64,000 nucleotides of DNA from NCBI RefSeq assembly GCF_007859715.1, contig NZ_SJPG01000001.1, forward strand, positions 4,640,001 to 4,704,000, in the 5' to 3' direction. This DNA comes from Rubinisphaera italica (GTDB taxonomy: Bacteria > Planctomycetota > Planctomycetia > Planctomycetales > Planctomycetaceae). The notes below the pieces were generated by a model. It was not told the DNA's origin. It ran no database searches and was given only the letters and a program-made list of their open reading frames with translations. Below, one piece after another: positions 53,004 to 62,062 of this stretch (position 1 is its first letter; each line of letters starts with the position of its first letter). Both the position numbers and the translations under genes were made by a program.

Positions 53004-54293
53004 CAGGGCAATCGGATGAGAATGGCACTGGAAATGCATCTTACCAGTCTCGGTGTTTGAGGCCACGAGGGTCTCGTTGTGCGCAAGGACTTTTGCAACT
53101 TCGACCAAGGTATTTGCAATATTTTCCAATCCGTTGTCATTTTTACTTTTCTTTGAAGACCTGGCTGATCCACGAGAGGACTACAAAGTTACTCATTCGC
53201 TCAGCGATATGATTTTTCTGGCTCTCTGCGGGGCGGTTGCTAATTGCGATCATTGGACGGAGATTAAAATCTATGCTCGCAATCATCTCAAGTTCCTCAA
53301 GAAATATGTTTCGCTCAGCGGTATTCTCTGCCTGTGCTGTTGCCAGATGGAATTTTCTCGCACGATACGTTCAGTCGAGTCTTCTCACGACTCGATCCGG
53401 TCGCATTCTCGGAATGCTTGATCAAGTGGGTGGATTCCCTGCAAAGTGATCTCGCCGGCCAGGGCGTGCATCTGGATGGTAAAGTTCTCAGACGGAGTTT
53501 CGACAAAGTTGCTGGCAAGGGAGCTTTAAATGTTGTGACGGCCTGGGCGGGTGATCTGCATTTGTGCCTGGGACAGTTACCGGTCGAGGAAGGCACGAAC
53601 GAGAAGACAGCGATGCCGAAGTTGATTGAGCTGCTGGAGCTATCGGGAGCCGTTGTGACTGTCGATGCGGCTCATGCAAACAAGTCGGTAGCCCGGCAGT
53701 TGCGTGGCAAAAACGCGGACTACGTGATGACCGTCAAGGGGAATCAACCGAAGTTGTATGAGCTTATCAATCAGAAGTTTGAGGAGCTTTCTGAGAACGA
53801 CTTTCAGCATCCCAAAGTTCGGCGTCATACGACACGGGAATCAAACGGAGGACGGGACGAATATCGACGCTACATCGTCTTTCCTGCCCCAGCCGAAGTG
53901 AAACAACTCGGGTGGGTCGATGTCAAATCGATCGGCATGGTGTACCGCGAACGAACGGTCAATGGGAAGACGTCGCAGGAGTTGATCTACTTCATCTCCA
54001 GCCTGCCGCCTAAAGTGCGAGCCCTGGCTAAGCACGTTCGGGACCACTGGAAGATTGAGAACCAGATGCACTGGAGTTTGGATGTGACTTTTGCAGAAGA
54101 TACAAGCCGAATCCGCAAAGGCGAGGGAGCGGCGAATGCAGCGATCTTCCGCCGATTAGCACTGACAATTTTGAAGAGATACACCGACGAAAAAATGAGC
54201 ATCCGCTCGAAACGACTCACCGCGAGCTGGAATTCCGAGAACTTACTGCGATATTTAACAGGAAATCAGGCATAATCTCATGCGATTGCCCTG
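53004..54293 (+). mobile_element. ISAs1-family insertion sequence, copy 2 (1290 bp), frameshifted
   Basis: Terminal inverted repeats cagggcaatcggatgaga (53004-53021) and tctcatgcgattgccctg (54276-54293) match at 17 of 18. The flanks (ccgcaat left, gtggtgagcc right) share no duplication, and each flank belongs to a different broken gene, so an IS-mediated deletion or recombination probably removed what lay between. It differs from copy 1 in ends and sequence. Confidence 0.85.
53134..54275 (+). pseudogene. ISAs1-family transposase, one-base frameshift
   Basis: N-terminal part in one frame: MSFLLFFEDLADPREDYKVT (TTG 53134), MIFLALCGAVANCDHWTEIK, HLKFLKKYVS. From ~53313 the homology moves to another frame: AQRYSLPVLLPDGIFSHDTF, SRVFSRLDPVAFSECL, VHLDGKVLRRSFDKV, AVVTVDAAHANKSVARQLRG, HVRDHWKIENQMHWSLDVTF. 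One missing base near 53305-53313 explains it. Residues after GTG 53334 (313 codons) are open but lack the N-terminal domain, so the transposase is probably inactive, unless frameshifting is programmed. Confidence 0.85.
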
Positions 54294-54295
54294 GT

Positions 54296-56683
54296 GGTGA
54301 GCCCAAGCTTAAACTTCCAGATGGAATATCCAGAGTTCAACATGGACAGCGGTTAATAAGTGAGATCACGGAGTGTGCGAAAAAGGCAAAGAACGCTTCC
54401 CCAGCAACAGCCAAATCTAAGGGAACGACTCTTCAGTTCGAGAGTAATGACGGCTTGAAACTTGCTCTGAAGAGTCTTGAACGCCGACAAAGTGGAATTG
54501 AACTTCTGAATTCCCGAGTAGTTGATGGAATAATGATGGCAACCGTCTTTATTCCGGTAGGTAAAGAAAGCATCTTTCTTAATGCATTTGAACGGTATTG
54601 CTTCGAAGATGACCCCCGATCCGGAAAACCTAAAGAAAAAAAACTCACTGAGAGTATCAATCATATACGATTGGCGACGATCAGGTCCTTCTGGACTGAC
54701 AATCATGACATGCCGAAGGCTGTAGACGATCGCAATTATGAAATCTGGATTAGACGGAGCAATAACAGCAGGGACGACGAAATCGCAGGATTCAAAGCTC
54801 GAGCAAACCGTGCCGGAATTAATACAACCGATCGAAGCATAGTTTTTCCGGAACGAATTATTCTGCTTGTGACGACATCGCTAGAAAAACTTACTCAGGT
54901 AGAAGGATTGTTCGAAATCCTCGCTGAGATTCGCCTTGCTCGTATCCCGAATAGCGAATTTCTTGATCTCGCCCCTCTTGATCATATCGATTTCATCAAC
55001 GAACTGCTCATTCGAACCACGCCCCCTCCTGCGACGGCCCCTGCGGTTTGTCATCTTGATACGGGCATCCAAGCGGGACATCCACTGTTAACAAGAGCAA
55101 TCGACGCTCAACATGCTCTGTATGTGTTACCACATCGTAATGGTGTCGACGTTGATGGGCACGGAACCGAAATGGCCGGACTGGCGTTGTATGGTTGCCT
55201 GAACGAGCATCTCAATTCAACTGATCCGGTAATACTCGGTCATCGCCTTGAGTCGGTCAAGATCTTTTCAATTCAGAGAGCCAATGATCCAGATCTGTAC
55301 GGCGAAATTACATCACAGTCCATGTCGCAGATTGAGATCGCATCATCCAGTGTCCAACGAGCATTCTGTCTTACTGTTACCTCTAATGACGGATGCGAGG
55401 AGGGACTTCCTTCGTCGTGGTCTGCAGCCATAGATGGTCTTTGTGCTGGAGCAGAATCTGAAGACGCTCCTCGAAGATTGGTTTGCGTGTCTGCTGGAAA
55501 TATTGAACCACTAACCGAGCGAATAAATTACCCCTCCATAAACGCACATCGTCCTGTCAAAGATCCAAATCAGGCTTGGAATGCAATCAGTGTTGGAGCG
55601 ATGACTCAAAAAACCACCATCAATGACCCAGTAGTTCAACATTGGAACACAATTGCCGAAGCTGACAGCCTCAGTCCTTCCAGTCGTACATCAACTTTAT
55701 GGAATATCACATGGCCGTTTAAACCAGATATTGTTATGGAAGGTGGCAACAACGCGATCTATCCAGCCAATGGCGATGCTGACTTTCTGGACGATCTTTC
55801 TCTGCTGACAACAAGAATGGGGACCGGAACCGCTCAACTTACTACGACAGGAGATACCAGTGCTGCCACAGCACTAGCATCTCGTTACGCTGCTCTGATT
55901 TGGAGCAAATATCCAAAACTGTGGCCAGAAACAATACGTGCTTTGTTAATTCATTCAGCTCGATGGACAGACAAAATGATGGAGGAATTCCCGGATGAGA
56001 AAAGGAAGAAGGTGGCACGATTACGTACTTATGGTTACGGAGTGCCAAATCTTACCAAGGCCATGTCTAGTGTTGGTAATGCTGCAACTATGGTGATTGA
56101 AGAATCTCTTCGTCCGTATCACAAAGTTGGCTCAGAAATTAAGACAAAACATATGCATCTGCATGAGTTACCCTGGCCTAATTCAGTCTTGACACAACTT
56201 TTCGATGCAGATGTTACTATGCGGGTTACGTTGTCTTACTTTATTGAGCCAAACCCTGGCGAAAGAGGTTGGATTCGCAAGCATCGCTATCAATCACATG
56301 GTCTGAGATTCGACGTTAAACGACCGGGAGAAACTACGGCTGAATTTCAAGCACGTATCAGTGCCGAAGCTCAGAAAGATGACGACAATGAATCGTCTCC
56401 TGCTGATGAACAAAAATGGACATTAGGAAGCTGGTATCGCAAAAAAGGCTCAGTTCATTCTGATGTTTGGACTGGTACTGCAGCGGATCTCGCTAGCTCT
56501 GGTGTGCTGGCCGTTTATCCAGTTTCAGGATGGTGGAAGGAACGAAAACACTTAAACTGCTGGGAAAAAGATGCTCGATACTCCCTTGTTGTCTCCCTAG
56601 AAACAGACAGCGAAGAAGTGGATTTCTACACAGAAATCGAGCTAAAAATCAAATCAGTAATAGAGACTCATATTGAATCGTAG
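54296..56683 (+). CDS. S8 family subtilase of the IetS type, 5' truncated by ISAs1
   Basis: The recognisable frame is open from the IS edge (54296) to 56683, 795 codons. Homology upstream of the first available start (TTG 54455) is clear: KLKLPDGISRVQHGQRL, LQFESNDGLKLALKSLERRQ, so the original N-terminus and start codon were lost to the IS. Counting from TTG 54455, the catalytic triad is intact: Asp202 (CHLDTGI), His236 (DGHGTEMAG), Ser469 (GDTSAATA). A C-terminal beta-rich domain of ~170 residues (RVTLSYFIEPNPGERGW) follows. This is the phage-defence/plasmid-exclusion IetS protease type, which works with an AAA+ ATPase IetA encoded just upstream; none is present here. Confidence 0.75.
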   Translation, partial: GEPKLKLPDGISRVQHGQRLISEITECAKKAKNASPATAKSKGTTLQFESNDGLKLALKSLERRQSGIELLNSRVVDGIMMATVFIPVGKESIFLNAFERYCFEDDPRSGKPKEKKLTESINHIRLATIRSFWTDNHDMPKAVDDRNYEIWIRRSNNSRDDEIAGFKARANRAGINTTDRSIVFPERIILLVTTSLEKLTQVEGLFEILAEIRLARIPNSEFLDLAPLDHIDFINELLIRTTPPPATAPAVCHLDTGIQAGHPLLTRAIDAQHALYVLPHRNGVDVDGHGTEMAGLALYGCLNEHLNSTDPVILGHRLESVKIFSIQRANDPDLYGEITSQSMSQIEIASSSVQRAFCLTVTSNDGCEEGLPSSWSAAIDGLCAGAESEDAPRRLVCVSAGNIEPLTERINYPSINAHRPVKDPNQAWNAISVGAMTQKTTINDPVVQHWNTIAEADSLSPSSRTSTLWNITWPFKPDIVMEGGNNAIYPANGDADFLDDLSLLTTRMGTGTAQLTTTGDTSAATALASRYAALIWSKYPKLWPETIRALLIHSARWTDKMMEEFPDEKRKKVARLRTYGYGVPNLTKAMSSVGNAATMVIEESLRPYHKVGSEIKTKHMHLHELPWPNSVLTQLFDADVTMRVTLSYFIEPNPGERGWIRKHRYQSHGLRFDVKRPGETTAEFQARISAEAQKDDDNESSPADEQKWTLGSWYRKKGSVHSDVWTGTAADLASSGVLAVYPVSGWWKERKHLNCWEKDARYSLVVSLETDSEEVDFYTEIELKIKSVIETHIES

Positions 56684-56694
56684 GCCGATGCAAC

Positions 56695-56748
56695 AGTCAA
56701 GGAGGGCAGACTCCTGCCTGCCTTCCTTGTGTGGAAGGTCGTTTGGAT
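56695..56748 (-). repeat. Family F palindrome, left flank of the RAYT remnant
   Basis: gtcaaggagggcagactcct gcctgccttccttgtgtgga aggtcgtttgg. Inverted relative to 57090-57120. Confidence 0.75.
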
Positions 56749-56767
56749 GCCAAATTATCGACGCCCC

Positions 56768-57080
56768 TCTATCCCTGGCGGGATAGATTTCTTTACGGAG
56801 GTCACTCATCGCCAACGTTGATGATTTCAACTCGCTGAAAACCGAATGATTCTCGGCGATGCCATCCGCGAATGTCAGCGAGATTGGCCTTTGAAGCTCA
56901 CTTCGATGACCTCCACTACAATCTCGTCAAACACAAACTCGTTGAGTGTCCGAAAGATTGGCAGCGACAAGCTTCAATCGTTGGGTGAAGCAGGGAGTCT
57001 ACCCTGAGGACTGGGAGTGCAAAAATCATCCGCCAATCAAAATTTCAAATACGAGGGATGATTACGGAGAACCATCGTAA
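56768..57080 (+). pseudogene. Remnant of a REP-associated tyrosine transposase (RAYT, Y1_Tnp)
   Basis: Three pieces of the family are readable. 56768-56818: SIPGGIDFFTEVTHRQR-stop (family start Y-I-P-G-G-x-Y-F-F-T-V-V-T). 56885-56980: FEAHFDDLHYNLVKHKLVEC, PKDWQ (family: DYIHYNPVKHGLV-x-x-P-x-DWPWSSF). From ~56972 in another frame: SFNRWVKQGVYPEDWECKNH to the stop at 57080. Stops after HRQR, a deletion of the central HUH/catalytic segment and a frameshift make it dead. RAYTs mobilise REP palindromes, and this one is flanked by inverted family F palindromes. Confidence 0.75.
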
Positions 57081-57089
57081 ACACCATTC

Positions 57090-57120
57090 AGGAAAGGCAG
57101 GCAGGAGCCTGCCCTACTGA
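57090..57120 (+). repeat. Family F palindrome, right flank of the RAYT remnant
   Basis: aggaaaggcaggcaggagcc tgccctactga, 10 bases after the RAYT stop and 2 bases before the IS4 element end. Confidence 0.75.
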
Positions 57121-57122
57121 GC

Positions 57123-58749
57123 CTTGTCTTTACCCATATCTTTTTCGCATGGCTTCATAGCCACGGATCGCCAGCAGAAGTTTGTCGAGACCGCACCAGA
57201 TGGTCAGCCAGCCGGGTTCGCCATCTCCTGTACGAAGCAGATGTCCGCCCAGTCCCGCCAGTTGGCGGAAGAATTCGCGGAGCGTGTCAATCTTTGATCC
57301 CTTCCGCAGCACACGCAGCATCTCCAGCCAGACCTTGGGGACAACCTGTTCGGCAGGATGGTCCGGTTGCGAGCGGGCGAGCATTTTCATTTGAACCAGA
57401 CGCACCCCCAGCACACTCATCATTCCAGCCAACGCTTCGAGACGTTGTGATTTCAAGTACTGACGCGACTCCAGACGGCACCCCGTCTTGATCGCCTTAT
57501 GAAACTCTTCGATCAACCAACGGCGCTCGTAATACTCGATCACCCGCCAGGCCGCCGCGAATGAAGGAACCGGTAACGAGGTCCACAGCACCCAGCGCAA
57601 AGGATCAACACCAGCGGGGGCATCAATTTCCCGCACCTCAATCACCGATTGACGAATTTCCTCAAGGCCGACCTGTTTCAGATACGGAGTCATACGTTTG
57701 GGGCGAGGAAGGATTGCCTCGGCGACACACACTTCCAGCCTCGCCGTTCGCTGCGGAGATCGGAAAGATCCCCGCACTTCCAACTCATACGTTCCCCACA
57801 CCGGTTGCTGAGCCAGTAAGTCGTTTACGCTCACGCGTTGACCGTCTGGATCGGTCACGGCCCGATGCATCTGAGCGGCTCGAATCACCCAGTCGGATCG
57901 CTGCTCAACAAGATGGCAGAAAACTTCGAAGTTGTCTGCTCCCCGATCAAACACATGCACATACCGGGTTTGCTCAGGCGGCGGGCCGACAAGATCGATC
58001 ACGCGTCCCCAGACTTCGGACTCCCGCTCGCGTTTCTTCCGTTGAAAGGAAGTCTGTTTCGGAGCCGGTTGCCGATAGAACAGTTCCTGTCCTGCCAACC
58101 CAATAATCTCGCCCGAAGCCGCGCAGACCATCATCGAATTGTGCAGGAGAAAGCCACGTGCGGATCCATTCCTGGCCTGCTTCATTCCCTCAATCTGTCG
58201 ACGAAACTCAAAGTGAGTCGACATCGTATCGCCAATCAGTAAAACCGTTCGGCGTGCCTGTTTTCTGGTCTGTTGCCAATGCGGTTCGGCCAGAGTGGTG
58301 AAGGTCACCTCATCGCAATCAAATAATCGGTAAGCGGCTTTCAGATCCGCCCATCGCTCGCACTGTGCCGGCGTGCTGCCATCGGGATGCTCGGCCATCA
58401 GTCGTGCCACTTTGACCGCTCGCCGCGTCCGCCGTGCATCTCCCAGATCACAAGTTCCAAAGTTAAGTTCGGCCCACCGATTGACATCAAGTTCGCAGAT
58501 TGCCACAAGACTGCATCCCTGCAAAAGACTCTTAATGCTGTAAACGTCTTTCGAAGCGGTGTCCCGTCCCGTCACCATACCCCACCCGCATTGATCCTCA
58601 CGGGCCAGAGTTGACCGAGCAATTCTCGCACCAAATGACTTCCAGAATGCTGCTCAAATGATGAATGTCTTTGAGAAGTAAGAACTTAAGATTTTCGGAA
58701 AATGCAAAACACCCCGGCACGACTTTGTAAATATGTGGGTAAAGACAAG
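57123..58749 (-). mobile_element. IS4-family insertion sequence (~1627 bp)
   Basis: Inverted repeats cttgtctttaccca (57123-57136) and tgggtaaagacaag (58736-58749), 14 bp perfect; only one transposase gene inside. No target duplication was seen in the 12 bases on either side. The left edge abuts a family F palindrome, and the right edge cuts into a family A palindrome (ccgacaaagtcggttggggc), so it landed in repeat DNA or recombined there. Confidence 0.75.
57130..58578 (-). CDS. IS4-family transposase
   Basis: Up to 482 residues. The N-terminal Tnp_DNA_bind domain is clear: RWAELNFGTCDLGDARRTRR, then WADLKAAYRLFDCDEVTFTT (Tn5-like). DDE core: LLIGDTMSTHFEFRRQ (first Asp), RYVHVFDRGADNFEVF (second Asp), and the IS4 YREK signature in IEYYERRWLIEEFHKAIKTG (Y-x2-R-x3-E-x6-K). 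The start may be ATG 58578 or a later codon near CELDVNRWAELN; upstream residues carry no family signal. The frame is intact, so it is probably active. Confidence 0.92.
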   Translation of the reverse strand: MVTGRDTASKDVYSIKSLLQGCSLVAICELDVNRWAELNFGTCDLGDARRTRRAVKVARLMAEHPDGSTPAQCERWADLKAAYRLFDCDEVTFTTLAEPHWQQTRKQARRTVLLIGDTMSTHFEFRRQIEGMKQARNGSARGFLLHNSMMVCAASGEIIGLAGQELFYRQPAPKQTSFQRKKRERESEVWGRVIDLVGPPPEQTRYVHVFDRGADNFEVFCHLVEQRSDWVIRAAQMHRAVTDPDGQRVSVNDLLAQQPVWGTYELEVRGSFRSPQRTARLEVCVAEAILPRPKRMTPYLKQVGLEEIRQSVIEVREIDAPAGVDPLRWVLWTSLPVPSFAAAWRVIEYYERRWLIEEFHKAIKTGCRLESRQYLKSQRLEALAGMMSVLGVRLVQMKMLARSQPDHPAEQVVPKVWLEMLRVLRKGSKIDTLREFFRQLAGLGGHLLRTGDGEPGWLTIWCGLDKLLLAIRGYEAMRKRYG

Positions 58750-58780
58750 CCGACAAAGTCGGTTGGGGCACCCTGTGAGT
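58750..58780 (+). repeat. Truncated family A repeat at the IS4 edge
   Basis: ccgacaaagtcggttggggc accctgtg: the left arm (agcacccaa) present in the other copies is replaced by the IS end. Confidence 0.7.
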
Positions 58781-59060
58781 ACATTTCTACGCGGCTGGCC
58801 CGTTGAATTGAATTCATTCGCACATTGCATGCTCAAACGAGTTTGAGTATGGGCCCCGGCAAGTCGACAGAGTTCGCCAGGAATCAAGTTCATCAGGAAG
58901 TTCCTGTCCCGCACCCCGATTTTATTGTGACGAAAAATGGGAGCAATAAATCCCACTTTCTCAATAAACGTAAGTTGATGTGTCTGCTTTTGTCAGATAT
59001 GCTGAACGGACGTTATATAGTAATTCTCGTTCAGAATGATTTGCTTAGAGATTTGATAGC
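58781..59060. other. Intergenic region upstream of the Sel1 gene
   Basis: About 280 bases. Contains gcaagtcgacagagttcgcc (58859), found also at 16934, and gctcaaacgagtttgagt, a small palindrome related to one at 52252. The promoter for the Sel1 gene should be here; no boxes are clear. Confidence 0.4.
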
Positions 59061-60605
59061 ATGCAGACGATCTTTCCTCCGATTTTTACTCTTTTACTAT
59101 TCGGTTTTCTGAATGTCTCTGTATTCAGTTCGGATCAGGAAGAGGAGCATGCGACCGGTTCAATCGAATACAATTATCGCCAGGGAATCAAATATCTCGA
59201 AGGAGATGGGGTTGAAAAGAATGGCAAAGAAGCGGCTCGGTACTTCAGCAAAGCGGCTTTGGCAGGACACATCGATGCTCAGTGCTGGCTGGGTGAAATG
59301 TACGACTTTGGCAATGGAGTTACTCAGGATTATGTGCAAGCGATCAAATGGTATCGACTTGCTGCCGAGCAAGGGAATGCCTTAGCTCAAAACAACCTTG
59401 GAGTAAAATACGTTAAAGGCTTAGGGGTAGAGCAGGATGACGAGCAGGCCTTTAAATGGCTTCAAAAGGCAGCTTTCCAAAAACAAGTTAATGCCCAGAA
59501 TAGTCTTGGCGTGATGTATCATACAGGCCGGTGGGTTGAGATTAATGAACTTGAAGCGATTAAGTGGTTCAGTTTGTCAGCTGCACAGGGAGATGCGAAA
59601 GCTCAGTGTAATCTGGGAGACATGTATAGCATTGGAGCCGGTGTAGAGAAAGACGATGCCATCGCTGCCAATTGGTATCGCAAATCGGCCTTGCAGGGGC
59701 ATGCAGAGGCGCAATGCTATTTGGGCCATTGTTATTACCGTGGAGAGGGAGTTCAAAAAGACTACACCGAAGCAGAGAAATGGTTTCGCAAATCGGCAAG
59801 GCAAGGATTCGCGAAAGCTCAATACATGCTGGGATCCATGTTCGATCATGGAATAGGCGTCGATGTTGATGACGAGCTGGCCGTTTCGTTTTATCGAAAA
59901 GCCGCAGATCAGAATCACATGCAAGCCATTTACTCGTTGGGAACGATGTATCATAACGGAGAGGGTATCGAGCAAAACCACAGCACGGCTGCGAAGTGGT
60001 ATCGGAAAGCAGCTGAAAAGAATCATTCGAAAGCCCAGTATTTGCTGGGCATTTTGTTACAAAGCGGAAAAGGGGTCGATCAAAACTACGAAGAAGCGGC
60101 CAAATGGTATCGATTGTCTGCGGAACAGCAATATGCAGACGCTGAATTTCAGATCGGATATCTCTATGAAATCGGACGCGGCGTTCCGAAAGATATTTCA
60201 CTTGCAATGGCTTGGTATCAGAAAGCCGCTAAACAGAAAAATGCGAATGCTCAGACCAATCTTGGAATGATTTATTTCAATGGCAGCGGCGTTGAACATA
60301 ATTATGAACAAGCTCATGAGTATTTCCAGCTGGCAGCTGAACAAGGTGAAAAAACCGCTCAATATAATCTTGGCCTCCTTTACTACAGTGGAGACGGGGT
60401 TAAGCAGAGTTCGACCGAAGCTGCAAAATGGCTATTAAAGGCAGCCAACCAGAATGATGCAGATGCCCAGTTTATTATTAGTACAATGTATGCCAGAGGG
60501 ATTGGCTTGAATAAAGACGAAATAAACGCAATGGAGTGGCTGAGAGAATCTGCCAAGAATGGAAGCACAGAGGCAATAAAATTGCTCCGGCTACAGCGAC
60601 GATGA
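59061..60605 (+). CDS. Exported Sel1-like repeat protein
   Basis: 514 residues. Signal peptide MQTIFPPIFTLLLFGFLNVSVFS, then about 13 consecutive 36-residue Sel1 (SLR) units of the form A-x-x-W-Y-x-x-A-A-x-Q-G-x-A-x-A-Q-x-x-L-G-x-x-Y (for example AIKWYRLAAEQGNALAQNNL, AAKWYRKAAEKNHSKAQYLL). SLR solenoids bind partner proteins; exported ones often act in envelope stress or host contact. No enzymatic domain. ATG 59061 follows weak ribosome sequence. The repeats are nearly equal, hinting at recent tandem duplication within the gene. Partner unknown. Confidence 0.92.
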   Translation: MQTIFPPIFTLLLFGFLNVSVFSSDQEEEHATGSIEYNYRQGIKYLEGDGVEKNGKEAARYFSKAALAGHIDAQCWLGEMYDFGNGVTQDYVQAIKWYRLAAEQGNALAQNNLGVKYVKGLGVEQDDEQAFKWLQKAAFQKQVNAQNSLGVMYHTGRWVEINELEAIKWFSLSAAQGDAKAQCNLGDMYSIGAGVEKDDAIAANWYRKSALQGHAEAQCYLGHCYYRGEGVQKDYTEAEKWFRKSARQGFAKAQYMLGSMFDHGIGVDVDDELAVSFYRKAADQNHMQAIYSLGTMYHNGEGIEQNHSTAAKWYRKAAEKNHSKAQYLLGILLQSGKGVDQNYEEAAKWYRLSAEQQYADAEFQIGYLYEIGRGVPKDISLAMAWYQKAAKQKNANAQTNLGMIYFNGSGVEHNYEQAHEYFQLAAEQGEKTAQYNLGLLYYSGDGVKQSSTEAAKWLLKAANQNDADAQFIISTMYARGIGLNKDEINAMEWLRESAKNGSTEAIKLLRLQRR

Positions 60606-61256
60606 AATCCTGGATCAAATACGTTAATATTTTACTGTGAAATATGACACTGAAGGTCTATATAAAACTCCCACTGGGCTGCGCATTCGCAGAAGGGAAC
60701 GTGGATGACTTCGGAAAAATCTTTCGTGGCAATTCGACTGTACTAGTCGGGTACCAACCCTTGCATTAAAAAATAGATCACATTGAGTTTCACATTGCGA
60801 TCACTTCAAATCAGTTCCCGCGGCGGGTGGCACAGGTTGATGCGAAGCAGCTAATTGTGTGGTGAAGCTACAAGAGGTTGACGGTGGGTGATTGAGAGTT
60901 ATGTCAAATTTCCTGCATTAGCATTCCCCTTCTTGAGAATCATTTGAAATTATTTGCCCAGCCTCTGAAGGCTACCCCACCCAAGTTCTTCTTGAGCCAG
61001 CAGGTAGAAATGTGCACACTGGCAAAATTGGGACTCGCTGTGAAGGGAGATTCCATTCAAGAGATTGAGAAAATACTCCTGTACCAACTAGCTATAAAAT
61101 TGTAATAAATACAATTGACATAATCTTTCGACCAGCCAGTTCCCAAAATCCTATTGTCTCAGCAGAATTCCTCTTGCTCTGAAATCGGGATTCTACGAAA
61201 CTCTGCCTTGTTTCTCTGGCGGAATTTCTCCAACTAACGAACTGGCTCGTTTCAGT
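60606..61256. other. Intergenic region after the Sel1 gene
   Basis: 650 bases. A diverged family C unit at 60822-60880; no gene or terminator was convincing. The promoter of the lipoprotein gene is expected near 61150-61250. Confidence 0.4.
60822..60880 (+). repeat. Family C palindromic repeat (diverged)
   Basis: gcgggtggcacaggttgatg, cgaagcagctaattgtgtgg tgaagctacaagaggttg; same order as 8284-8340. Confidence 0.6.
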
Positions 61257-61814
61257 GTGACTCGAACTCTCACCCGATTATTTCTGTTCGCGATGATCTC
61301 CGGCTGCGCTGCCATGCAGATGCGGCCTCGGGCGAGCGCGACCGTTCCGAACCCACTTGTCGTCTCGGCTACTTCCCAGGAAGTGGCGTGGGAGCGTGTG
61401 ATTGATGTTTTGCATGGATTTCACTTTGAAATCGAGCGGGAAAATCGACAGGCACGTACCATCGAAACGAAGTATCGAACAGGCTCGGGTCTGCTCGAAC
61501 CCTGGCACAAGGAATCGGTGGGCTGGTCGAATCGTCTGGAAAGTACGCTGCAAACCATTCGGCGGAAAGTCGTGATTACCGTTTCCCCTGTGAAATCAGG
61601 CGGGCATGCGATTCAAGTGGTGGCTCTGAAAGAGCTGGAAGATATTGATGCGATCACCGCCAATTCTCCCGGAGGAGCGACATTTCAGGAGACTTCTCCA
61701 CTACAGCGAGATCTGACACCTGTATTGGGTCAATCCCGCCCCTCCGGCTGGATTCCTCAAGGTCGAGATCTCGATCTTGAACGAGCAATCCTGCTCGAAC
61801 TGCAAGCTCAGTAG
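61257..61814 (+). CDS. Lipoprotein of unknown function
   Basis: 185 residues starting at GTG 61257. Lipoprotein signal RLFLFAMISGCAAM with the lipobox cysteine at ~17. The mature part has strand-helix sequence (VAWERVIDVLHGFHFEIERE, RRKVVITVSPVKSGGHAIQV) consistent with a small alpha/beta domain. Probably anchored in the inner or outer membrane facing the periplasm. It lies ~250 bases ahead of the secretin gene in the same direction and may be co-transcribed; an assembly or pilotin-like role is speculation. No family recognised. Confidence 0.7.
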   Translation: MTRTLTRLFLFAMISGCAAMQMRPRASATVPNPLVVSATSQEVAWERVIDVLHGFHFEIERENRQARTIETKYRTGSGLLEPWHKESVGWSNRLESTLQTIRRKVVITVSPVKSGGHAIQVVALKELEDIDAITANSPGGATFQETSPLQRDLTPVLGQSRPSGWIPQGRDLDLERAILLELQAQ

Positions 61815-62062
61815 AGCCTCCTGATTGACCAATCATTGAGGCAGATATCTTGCTCAACTGCTCACACCTGCATTTCCTCTTAAATTTCAAAGTTTCTGGA
61901 AAACTTGCGGTCTCTCTGAGTGGAAGCGGTGTTTAGGTTAGAGTCGAGTCGTCGTTAAAACCGATACAACCGACAACCCCCCTGCCGATTCTCCCGAATC
62001 GACACCCATGATCCCTTCCTAGTTTACCCCATCTGCCTGTTCAGGCAATTACGGAGTCCACC

